Origin: CAZGDB01 sp964524705 | GTDB taxonomy: Bacteria > Pseudomonadota > Gammaproteobacteria > Berkiellales > Berkiellaceae | NCBI GenBank assembly: GCA_964524705.1 | Contig: CAZGDB010000007.1 | Coordinates: forward strand, 1-59,375 | Length of the DNA stretch: 59,375 nucleotides | Direction of reading: 5' to 3' | Shown here: one piece after another, positions 26,498-33,428 of the stretch | How the letters are laid out: every line of letters starts with the position of its first letter | Numbering within the stretch: the first letter of the stretch is position 1 | The notes under the pieces: generated by a model | What the model was told of the DNA's origin: nothing | Databases searched by the model: none | What the model saw: the letters and a program-made list of their open reading frames with translations, nothing else | Position numbers and translations under genes: made by a program

Positions 26498-26550
26498 ATT
26501 GGCATTTTATATGCCAATATTAGACTCATATTGGCATATCTGGTGCCAAT
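26498..26550 (+). promoter_or_regulatory. Two tandem dyads over the promoter of the first AAA/DUF4143 gene
   Basis: Dyad 1 is ATTGGCAT (26498-26505) with ATGCCAAT (26511-26518). Dyad 2 is ATTGGCAT (26530-26537) with GTGCCAAT (26543-26550). The pitch is 32 bases. Between them ATATGCCAATAT and ATATTGGCATAT form a perfect 12-base inverted repeat. TTGGCA in dyad 2 and TTTAAT (26552-26557) could be -35 and -10 elements, so a bound protein would block RNA polymerase. Confidence 0.7.
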
Positions 26551-26578
26551 ATTTAATCTGAAGAGGAGCATGACATAG

Positions 26579-27745
26579 GTGACCAATATTCAACGTTTGT
26601 TTATGCCAGAGGATCTCAGTTTCTTTCTTTTTGGTCCTAGAGGAACGGGAAAATCAACCCTTGTAAAAGCGTGTTACCCCGATGCCTTATGGATCGATTT
26701 TTTAAATCCTAAAACAGAAAGGATTTATTTAGCCAGGCCGGAGACTTTGTACGATTATTTAGAGGCTAATCATAGTTATCAACGTATTGTTATCGATGAG
26801 GTACAAAAAGTACCTGCAGTTTTATCCGTCGTACACGCGATTATGGAACGGCAAAAAAATTGTAAATTTATATTGACGGGTTCTAATTCAAGAAAAATTA
26901 AACGCGAGGGAGGGGATTTACTCTCTGGTCGAGCTTTACATTACCATATGCATCCATTTATGGCGAGTGAGCTGGGTGAAAAATTTAATTTAGAGTACGC
27001 CTTACAATTTGGTTTAGTGCCGATTATTTATAATGCAGATAATAAAGAACTGGCAATACAGTCTTATATAAAATTATATTTGGATGAGGAAATAAAGGCG
27101 GAAAGTTTAACGCGAAATATCAGTGATTTTAGCAGATTTCTGGAAGTGATCAGCTTTTCTCATGGCAATATGGTGAATGTTTCGAATATAGCCAGGGAAT
27201 GTGAAGTCAATAGAAAAACAACGGAAAATTATATCAGTATCCTGGAAGATTTATTATTAATCCATAAGTTGCCTGTCTTTACTAAAAAGGCTAAACGGGC
27301 ATTGGTTAACAACCATAAAATATATTTATTTGACGCTGGGATTTACAATGCTTTAAGACCGCGAGGCATGTTAGAGAAACAGGATGAAATTGATGGTTTT
27401 GGATTAGAAGGGTTAGTGTTGCAGCATTTATTAGCCTGGCGAGACTACAGCCTAAGAAAAAGTCAAATTAGTTTTTGGTGTACGCGTTCTCATGTTGAGG
27501 TTGATTTTGTTGTTTATGGGGAAAATGAATTTGTTGCTATTGAGGTTAAAAACACTAAAAATGTTAATTCTAAAGATATTGCTGGGTTAAAAACGTTTTT
27601 AGAGGATTACCCTATGGCGCAGGCAGTGTTGTTATATAGAGGAAAAGAAAGGATCATGCACAAAGGTATCTTATGTATACCCGTTCAAGATTTTTTGATT
27701 AAGCTGGTGCCCAATCAATTGAGGGGGGCGGATAGAGGGGGGTAA
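26579..27745 (+). CDS. AAA ATPase with DUF4143 domain (first copy)
   Basis: A 388-residue protein of the AAA_14/DUF4143 type. Walker A is FGPRGTGKST (Lys25), and Walker B lies in RIVIDEVQKV. A helix-turn-helix-like stretch follows at about 200-235 (VNVSNIARECEVNRKTTENYISILEDLLLI), and the C-terminal part has EVDFVVYGENEFVAIEVK (Glu307, Asp309, Glu322, Lys324), the ExD...ExK pattern of a PD-(D/E)xK nuclease fold. The family's job is not settled. The start is GTG (TAGGTGACCAAT), aligned with the MTNxIQ start of the copy at 29126; a two-codon ATG-ACA-TAG frame stands immediately before it under the best ribosome site (AAGAGGAG). Operator-like dyads lie just upstream. Confidence 0.85.
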   Translation: MTNIQRLFMPEDLSFFLFGPRGTGKSTLVKACYPDALWIDFLNPKTERIYLARPETLYDYLEANHSYQRIVIDEVQKVPAVLSVVHAIMERQKNCKFILTGSNSRKIKREGGDLLSGRALHYHMHPFMASELGEKFNLEYALQFGLVPIIYNADNKELAIQSYIKLYLDEEIKAESLTRNISDFSRFLEVISFSHGNMVNVSNIARECEVNRKTTENYISILEDLLLIHKLPVFTKKAKRALVNNHKIYLFDAGIYNALRPRGMLEKQDEIDGFGLEGLVLQHLLAWRDYSLRKSQISFWCTRSHVEVDFVVYGENEFVAIEVKNTKNVNSKDIAGLKTFLEDYPMAQAVLLYRGKERIMHKGILCIPVQDFLIKLVPNQLRGADRGG

Positions 27746-27775
27746 TTTATTGGGGGATGGAAAAAAGGGGGGGGG
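27723..27775 (+). other. Cluster of four long G runs
   Basis: Runs of 6, 6, 5 and 9 G (27723-27728, 27737-27742, 27752-27756, 27767-27775) cover the end of the first AAA gene and the gap to the convergent Fic gene. They could fold as a G-quadruplex or hinder transcription. The gap has no classical hairpin terminator. The 9-G run is also a likely place for a length error. Confidence 0.6.
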
Positions 27776-27786
27776 CACTGATAATT

Positions 27787-28920
27787 TCAGAATTTTTTTG
27801 AACTCATATCTTGTTCAATAATATTTGTTAAACGGTAACTGGTGCTACGGCCGTTCCCAGGGTTCTGAAGGAAAACACCTCTTTCCTTTAAATCCTGAAT
27901 ATCACGCAATGCGGTATCATTAGAACACTTGGCTAACTTGGCATATTTGGATGTGTTCATATTCCCTTCAAAGTTATCTTCTAACATACGGTTGATGATT
28001 AAACGTTGCCGCTCATTCATGGGGGATTGATTGATCCAAGTCCATAGTTTGGCTTTGAAGAGTACATGGCTGAGCGTTTTTTCTGCGCTCTCTAGAGCCC
28101 GACTAAAGCAATTTAAAAACCATTCTAACCAGGCTGTGATCTCTGGTGTGCTGCGTTGTTGTTTTTCCAATTCGTTATAATAGTCTTTACGCTCAGACTC
28201 AATTTGCATGGACATGCTGTAAAAGCGGTCGGGTATGCCATCTGCACGTGCCAAAGCCATATCGGCAATTGCTCTGGCAATACGGCCATTTCCATCCGCA
28301 AAAGGATGGATGATTACAAACCAAAGATGGGCGATCCCAGCTTTTAAGACAGGATCGATATTATTTTTTTGTTCAAACCATGAGAGAAATGTGGACATTT
28401 CAGAATCACATTTTTCAGCGCCAGGCGCCTCAAAATGTACTTTCTCACGGCCTATCGGGCCAGACACTACTTGCATAGGACCCGTGTCAATCGTACGCCA
28501 ATTCCCGACGGTAATCGCGTATATGCCGCTACGGCCAGTGGGAAATAATGCTGCATGCCAGCTGAATAATCGATCTTTGGTTAATGGTTGTGTAAATTGT
28601 TGGGTGGCATCTAGTATCATCTCAACAATCCCTTCGATATTACGACTGGCGGGAAGGATTCCGCCTATATCCATGCCCAGATGACGGGCGATGGATGAGC
28701 GCACCTCTTCGGGATTAAGGATCTCACCCTCAATAGCAGATGATTTCACAATATCATTGGTGAGTGTGTTGAGGCAGGCTTCCTGTTGAAGCACAAAACC
28801 TAGTCCTTCTAGTCGACCCAGCAAACGGCCTTGGCGATGCCGAACTTCTGCAAGCTTGGAAGCTATGCGCTCAATATCCCATGTGAAATTGGGCCAGTTT
28901 TTATGTTCGTGTATCCACAT
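27787..28920 (-). CDS. Fic family protein (class II, inhibitory helix inside)
   Basis: Fic enzymes usually transfer AMP from ATP onto a hydroxyl of a target protein. From the ATG at 28920 the protein has 377 residues: Fic_N domain (about 1-90) with the inhibitory motif SSAIEGE (Ser60, Glu64, Gly65), the Fic core with the full catalytic motif HPFADGNGRIAR (His205), and a C-terminal winged-helix part (about 290-365, NTSKYAKLAKCSNDTALRDIQDLKERG). All key residues are present, so it should be an active, self-inhibited enzyme. I prefer ATG 28920 (MWIHEHKNWPNFTWD) over GTG 28929 because the family starts with MWI. Repeats TCACCGCA overlie the ribosome site and the upstream region, and the C-terminal winged helix could bind them. 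Confidence 0.92.
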   Translation of the reverse strand: MWIHEHKNWPNFTWDIERIASKLAEVRHRQGRLLGRLEGLGFVLQQEACLNTLTNDIVKSSAIEGEILNPEEVRSSIARHLGMDIGGILPASRNIEGIVEMILDATQQFTQPLTKDRLFSWHAALFPTGRSGIYAITVGNWRTIDTGPMQVVSGPIGREKVHFEAPGAEKCDSEMSTFLSWFEQKNNIDPVLKAGIAHLWFVIIHPFADGNGRIARAIADMALARADGIPDRFYSMSMQIESERKDYYNELEKQQRSTPEITAWLEWFLNCFSRALESAEKTLSHVLFKAKLWTWINQSPMNERQRLIINRMLEDNFEGNMNTSKYAKLAKCSNDTALRDIQDLKERGVFLQNPGNGRSTSYRLTNIIEQDMSSKKF

Positions 28921-28925
28921 ATTAA

Positions 28926-29022
28926 TCACCGCATACTTTAAGGTGATTATAGCCTATATTCACCGCAACGGTAAGGTTAATCACCGCATATAATGCGGCG
29001 AATAATGGGGCCATTCACCGCA
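28926..29022. promoter_or_regulatory. Four TCACCGCA repeats upstream of the Fic gene
   Basis: TCACCGCA occurs at 28926, 28960, 28981 and 29015, all in one orientation, with spacings 34, 21 and 34 bases. TGCGGCGA (28994-29001) is the inverted form with one mismatch, making a dyad with the third copy, and AATCACC...GGTGATT (28925-28947) makes another dyad at the Fic start codon. The same site stands by the Fic remnant at 26426. This looks like an operator array for Fic, perhaps bound by the winged-helix end of Fic itself. Confidence 0.65.
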
Positions 29023-29036
29023 GACTATATTTTTAC

Positions 29037-29094
29037 GACTTTTCAATACTGAAATATCAAAAAGCCTTGACTTTTCGATATTTTAATATATAAT
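29037..29094 (+). promoter_or_regulatory. Promoter and operator-like repeats of the second AAA/DUF4143 gene
   Basis: GACTTTTCAATACT (29037-29050) is repeated as GACTTTTCGATATT (29069-29082), pitch 32 bases. AATATCAAAAAG (29053-29064) and CTTTTCGATATT (29071-29082) form an inverted repeat with one mismatch. A strong promoter, TTGACT (29067-29072) - 16 bases - TATAAT (29089-29094), has its -35 box and spacer inside the second repeat, so repression by a repeat-binding protein is plausible. Confidence 0.75.
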
Positions 29095-29125
29095 AGTCGG
29101 TATTAGCGGGATAAGGGCAGTCTAG

Positions 29126-30250
29126 ATGACCAATAGAATACAAAAAGCAGCCATTCTCAAAGATTTAGACAAAAAGATGGTGTTATTAGTTGGCCCCCGA
29201 CAAACGGGTAAAACTTGGCTTGCCCGGGAGATTGCAAAAGCATTTAAACAGAGTGTGTATCTTAATTATGATCAACTCGCAGATAGAAAAATCATGTTGG
29301 ATCAAGCCTGGCTAGGCAGTACAGATCTGTTGGTTTTAGATGAATTACATAAAATGCCGGATTGGAAAAATTATCTTAAAGGGGTGTTTGATACCAAAGC
29401 CAGCCATTTGAGAATTTTAGTAACAGGGAGTGCACGGTTAAATATCTTTGATCAACTGGGAGACTCTTTAGCAGGACGCTATTATAGACACCGTTTATTA
29501 CCTTTTTCGCTTGCAGAGTTAAGACAAGTCTCCTATGAGAGTAACTTAGAACGTTTATTGGAACGTGGTGGCTTTCCTGAACCTTTTTTAGCAGACGATT
29601 TGGTAGAGGCAAATCGTTGGCGGCAGCAATATGTGAATAGTATGTTGAGTTCAGATGTTTTTGAATTTGATAAAGTACAGAATATAAAAGCTATGCAGTT
29701 ACTGTTTCAGTTATTGCGCAATCGAGTGGGCTCTCCGGTTTCTTATCATTCTTTAGCAGAAGATCTAGCTGTTTCTCCTATTACGGTTAAAAAATATATA
29801 GAAATCTTAGAGTCTTTATATGTGATTTTTAGAGTCACACCATATTCTAAAAATATTGCACGGAGCTTGTTAAAAGAGCCAAAAATCTATTTTTTTGATA
29901 CGGCGTTAGTGGCAGGCAATATTGGTGCACAATTAGAAAATCTGGTTGCCGTTTCATTATTAAAGCATTGTTATGGAAAAGTAGATTATCTGGCAGAAAA
30001 CTATCAACTTCAGTATCTGCGCACCAAAGATGGACTGGAAGTGGATTTTGTATTGGTCAAGGACGATATTATAGAACAAATGATAGAAGTCAAAACTTCT
30101 GCAGATCAGATTAGCAAAGCACTCTTTGTTTTTGAAAAGAAATATGATTTGCCTGGTATTCAACTTGTGGGATCTTTACGTCATGAATACCAACAAGGAC
30201 GGATTCAAGTTTTAAAATTAGAAGACTATTTACCTCAATTGTATGTTTGA
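29126..30250 (+). CDS. AAA ATPase with DUF4143 domain (second copy)
   Basis: A 374-residue relative of the gene at 26579. Walker A is VGPRQTGKTW (Lys29), Walker B LLVLDELHKMPDW, and an arginine-rich sensor region GSARLNIFDQLGDSLAGRY follows. The helix-turn-helix-like stretch is VSYHSLAEDLAVSPITVKKYIEILESLY (about 210-237). The C-terminal part has EVDFVLVKDDIIEQMIEVK (Glu305, Asp307, Glu321, Lys323). The ATG has only a weak ribosome site (GGGCAGTCTAG). It is divergent from Fic, with 205 bases between the start codons that hold both genes' repeats. Function unsettled: an ATP-driven DNA enzyme, a defence factor or a self-regulating selfish gene are all possible. Confidence 0.85.
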   Translation: MTNRIQKAAILKDLDKKMVLLVGPRQTGKTWLAREIAKAFKQSVYLNYDQLADRKIMLDQAWLGSTDLLVLDELHKMPDWKNYLKGVFDTKASHLRILVTGSARLNIFDQLGDSLAGRYYRHRLLPFSLAELRQVSYESNLERLLERGGFPEPFLADDLVEANRWRQQYVNSMLSSDVFEFDKVQNIKAMQLLFQLLRNRVGSPVSYHSLAEDLAVSPITVKKYIEILESLYVIFRVTPYSKNIARSLLKEPKIYFFDTALVAGNIGAQLENLVAVSLLKHCYGKVDYLAENYQLQYLRTKDGLEVDFVLVKDDIIEQMIEVKTSADQISKALFVFEKKYDLPGIQLVGSLRHEYQQGRIQVLKLEDYLPQLYV

Positions 30251-30358
30251 CTTATAACTGACATAAAACCTATTTCTCTTTTCATCAGAGGTGACTCCTG
30301 TTAAATTACAGCCTTTGGTCCTTTTTATTTTTACCTTTAATTATTTAGGAAGTTCACT

Positions 30359-31330
30359 ATGTATATACCCAGTGATTATAGTAGTGCGGTCGCACTGATG
30401 TTCGTGACGATGTTATGTTGGGGCTCATGGGCGAATACCCAAAAGTTGAGTCCTAATTGGCGTTTTGAGCTGTTTTATTGGGATTATGTTTTAGGCGTGT
30501 TAGGCACTAGTATTGTTTTAGGGCTGTTATTAGCGGGTAAAACATCTTTTGTGACTGAAGCTTTGGCTGCAGCACCAGAGGCACGCACTTATGCCTTGGG
30601 TGGGGGGATGATTTTTAATATCGCGAATTTACTATTAGTCGCTGCAATTTCTATTGCGGGGATGGCGGTTGCCTTTCCTATTGGGATCGGGATTGCGTTA
30701 GTATTAGGGACTGCATTGAGCTATTGGTTACAACCTTCTGGGGATGCAAAATTCTTAATGATGGGTGTGGCTATGATTTTTGTGGCGATTATTTTGGATG
30801 CAAAAGCATACAAAAAGTTGAGCGCCTTACATAAATCCACTTCACAAAAAGGGATATGGCTTTCTATCATTAGTGGTTTATTGATGGGTAGTTTTTATCC
30901 ATTGGTAGCCCGTTCTATGGAAGGCGCGCAGGCTTTAGATCCATACACTGCGTTGTTGTGGTTCTCTATAGGCGTGTATTTATGTAACTTTGTTGCCAAT
31001 ACTTGGTTAATGCGTAAACCGATTGCGGGTGCTCCGGTATCATTTTCACAATATTTCCACGGAACTTTTACACAGCATTCAACCCGTATCTCAGGCGGTG
31101 CGCTTTCGTGCGTAGGTCTGGGCTTGACTCTTGTTGCAGCACAACAAGCAGGACCTGCAGTGGCTTATGCATTTGGTCAAGGTGCAACATTGATTGCTGC
31201 AATCTGGGGTGTGTTTGTTTGGCGCGAATTCAAGGGCGTCAATGGTGTTAACGCCCTGTTGTTCTTTATGTTCGTGAGTTATATCTTAGGTTTAGCGTTG
31301 ATTGGCGCAGCTAAATTAGGCTTCGTCTAA
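30359..31330 (+). CDS. GRP-type (RhaT-like) sugar transporter
   Basis: A 323-residue protein with about ten hydrophobic segments of the drug/metabolite transporter superfamily, in the glucose/ribose/rhamnose uptake branch. The N-terminus ALMFVTMLCWGSWANTQKL is typical; the internal repeat GLLMGSFYPLVARSM sits near residue 178. AGGAAGTTCACT precedes the ATG. It is convergent with ribokinase, their ends overlapping by 15 bases, and next to an exported nucleoside hydrolase, so ribose (or a nucleoside) is the likely substrate. This specificity is inferred from neighbours. Confidence 0.85.
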   Translation: MYIPSDYSSAVALMFVTMLCWGSWANTQKLSPNWRFELFYWDYVLGVLGTSIVLGLLLAGKTSFVTEALAAAPEARTYALGGGMIFNIANLLLVAAISIAGMAVAFPIGIGIALVLGTALSYWLQPSGDAKFLMMGVAMIFVAIILDAKAYKKLSALHKSTSQKGIWLSIISGLLMGSFYPLVARSMEGAQALDPYTALLWFSIGVYLCNFVANTWLMRKPIAGAPVSFSQYFHGTFTQHSTRISGGALSCVGLGLTLVAAQQAGPAVAYAFGQGATLIAAIWGVFVWREFKGVNGVNALLFFMFVSYILGLALIGAAKLGFV

Positions 31331-32224
31331 ACAACGGTCTGTTTCGTACGCACGCAATTGGTGTGCGTACGGAATAGAAGCTGCAGCACCCGGACGGGTA
31401 ATGCAGATGCTTGCCGCACGGCAGGCTTGATCTAAGGCAACTGGAATAGATTGCGCTTTGAGCCAAGCATTTAAGAAATACCCTGTAAATGTATCGCCAG
31501 CCCCCGTGGTGTCTACGGCTTGTACTGGGATTGCAGGTTCAAAAAAGGTTTCCCCATTTTGAAACACACAGGCCCCTTGGCTGCCTAAGGTGAGGACAAA
31601 GGTGGTTTTAGGTGCACGCATATGCAGCGCATCAAATACTGCACTACTATCGTGATAGCCAGTGAGCATCTCGCCTTCAATTGCATTAAAGAGCAAGAGG
31701 TCCACATATTCTAGTGGATAATGCTGAACTGCTGGAGTAGCAGGGGCTACGTTAAACACAACGCGTAGGCCACGTTTATGGGCTAAGGTCATGATTTCAG
31801 GAAGTAGGTTAATTTCATTTTGTAGTAAGACTACATCATCTTTGTCTGCATGTCCGAGGACTTCTTCTACAAAAGATAAATTAAAGCATTGGTTCGTTCC
31901 CCCATGAATGAGAATGTTATTTTCTCCTTCAGGGTTTACTTGAATAATCGCATGTCCACTCGGGGTGTCTGGTAGGGTGCGTATGAAATCTACATTGACA
32001 CCATTTTGTGCCAAGGTGTCTTTTAAAAATTGACCATCTTCACCAATCAGGCCGATGTGCCAGACTGTGGCGCCAGCACGGGCAAGGGCGATAGACTGAT
32101 TTAATCCCTTGCCTCCTACAAACCGTTGCATGCCTTGTACTGCAAGTGTCTCTTGAGGGCGCACAAAATGTGGCACTTGGTAGACGTAGTCAATATTTAA
32201 AGAACCAAAATTTAAGATTTTCAT
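31316..32224 (-). CDS. rbsK: Ribokinase (PfkB family)
   Basis: Ribokinase phosphorylates ribose to ribose-5-phosphate with ATP. The 302-residue protein has the first PfkB signature GGKGLNQSIALARAGA (about 38-53) and the second DTTGAGDTFTGYFLNA (catalytic Asp in GAGD, about 243). PfkB enzymes vary in sugar, but the G-x2-N-x-A signature and the adjacent nucleoside hydrolase favour ribose. AAGGTAGCAGT precedes the ATG. It lies 18 bases after the nucleoside hydrolase gene on the same strand, one operon. Confidence 0.9.
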   Translation of the reverse strand: MKILNFGSLNIDYVYQVPHFVRPQETLAVQGMQRFVGGKGLNQSIALARAGATVWHIGLIGEDGQFLKDTLAQNGVNVDFIRTLPDTPSGHAIIQVNPEGENNILIHGGTNQCFNLSFVEEVLGHADKDDVVLLQNEINLLPEIMTLAHKRGLRVVFNVAPATPAVQHYPLEYVDLLLFNAIEGEMLTGYHDSSAVFDALHMRAPKTTFVLTLGSQGACVFQNGETFFEPAIPVQAVDTTGAGDTFTGYFLNAWLKAQSIPVALDQACRAASICITRPGAAASIPYAHQLRAYETDRCLDEA

Positions 32225-32242
32225 ACTGCTACCTTACTGCGA

Positions 32243-33289
32243 TTAATGTGCTGTAAAACGATTATTTAATACTTCTAAGAAATGGTGATAAAAACGTGGA
32301 GCATCCGCTTCTACAGCTACACGAATTGGTGCGCCATTATTAGCAATCACAGTTTGTCCCGCACGTTTTTCAGGTTCTACCAAAACAGAGATCTTATGGT
32401 TTTCTAAAGTTGCAAAACTATTATCTAACATAATCGCTGCTGCTAAAGGATCCCAGAAATACCAACCTCCACTGTGTACAAATTCTTGTTTCTTAGTGGT
32501 AATGTCTAACACAAACTTCGCAGAAGGCGTGGTCGCATCTTTTTGTAATTGGGCATAGAACGCATCATTTAAACGTACATGGTTCGTTGCATCTAATCCG
32601 ATTAAGGTAATAGGCGCTCCGCTTTCCATGACTAAATGTGCAGCTTGTGGGTCTACGTGGATATTCCACTCAGCAGTATCATTGACACGACCTGGTTCGG
32701 TTAAGCTAACATGACCAGGAGCATAAACGCTGCCACCCATGACATAAATGTGTTCAAAGCTATGCACTAATTCAGGATATTTTTCAAAAGCATCTGCAAT
32801 ATTGGTCAATGGCCCTAAGGTCAATAACAGTGGTTTTTGTGGCAGATCTTTGGTTAAAGTCTTGAGTAATTGCACGGCATTTAATTTAGAAGGTTTCTCC
32901 GTGGAGGCGGGAAGTTCAATGTCTAACAATGCATTGACCTGGTCACGCCACTTTTGAGGGAAGGTGGTTCCTTTAGGGTAAGTTTCTTCACGTCCACAAG
33001 CAACCGGAATATTGGATTTGCCAGCTAACTTGATTAATTTTAAGGCGTTATCGACGCCGTGTTTGCAATAGGCTTCACCAGTACCGGTAACTGTAATGCC
33101 TTTGACGTCTGTACCAGGGTGATTTAATAAGTAAAGAATGGCCATCCAATCATCAATCGCCATGTCCGTATCAATAATAACGGCTTTAACGGGTTTCTTT
33201 TTAAGTGCCGTAGGAACGGCATAGACCACTGCACTGATTCCAAATATAGTAAAAAAACTAACTAATATTGCAGTCCACAGAGCACGCAT
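32243..33289 (-). CDS. Exported nucleoside hydrolase (inosine-uridine type)
   Basis: These enzymes cut the N-glycosidic bond of ribonucleosides, freeing base and ribose. The 348 residues begin with a signal peptide (about 1-24, ending VVYA), so the enzyme is predicted periplasmic, unlike most relatives. The Ca2+-binding motif is DTDMAIDD, where DTDPGxDD is usual; the aspartates are kept. NDTAEWNIHVDPQAAHLVMES and the C-terminal WYFWDPLAAAIML (active-site Asp) complete the family pattern. It leads an operon with ribokinase, with the transporter alongside. Confidence 0.92.
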   Translation of the reverse strand: MRALWTAILVSFFTIFGISAVVYAVPTALKKKPVKAVIIDTDMAIDDWMAILYLLNHPGTDVKGITVTGTGEAYCKHGVDNALKLIKLAGKSNIPVACGREETYPKGTTFPQKWRDQVNALLDIELPASTEKPSKLNAVQLLKTLTKDLPQKPLLLTLGPLTNIADAFEKYPELVHSFEHIYVMGGSVYAPGHVSLTEPGRVNDTAEWNIHVDPQAAHLVMESGAPITLIGLDATNHVRLNDAFYAQLQKDATTPSAKFVLDITTKKQEFVHSGGWYFWDPLAAAIMLDNSFATLENHKISVLVEPEKRAGQTVIANNGAPIRVAVEADAPRFYHHFLEVLNNRFTAH

Positions 33290-33428
33290 GTTTTGACCTC
33301 TTTTTTGCGTTAAATTAAGCGCATAATGCTTGCGCCTATCGTATAAAAGACTCTAGCATACTGTGCTGCGGATGCCTATATGATCTGCGTATTAATTACT
33401 TAAGTAACAAACTTAGAAAGGGAATTTC

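Larger units (their letters stand above)
26036..26578. other. Non-coding 543 bases with gene remnants
   Basis: No convincing gene. It holds a fragment like the 5' end of the Fic gene (26385-26450) and the operator-like repeats of the next gene (26498-26550). A 52-codon frame at 26301-26459 (MAAVTLETLVQLIFCNEP...) lacks a good ribosome site and crosses the Fic-like fragment, so I treat it as debris. The region looks like an old insertion or deletion boundary. Confidence 0.6.

Noticed and set aside
26036..30250. An insertion sequence or prophage carrying the island
   Set aside because: No transposase, integrase or terminal inverted repeats are seen; only the short Fic-derived direct repeat flanks part of it.
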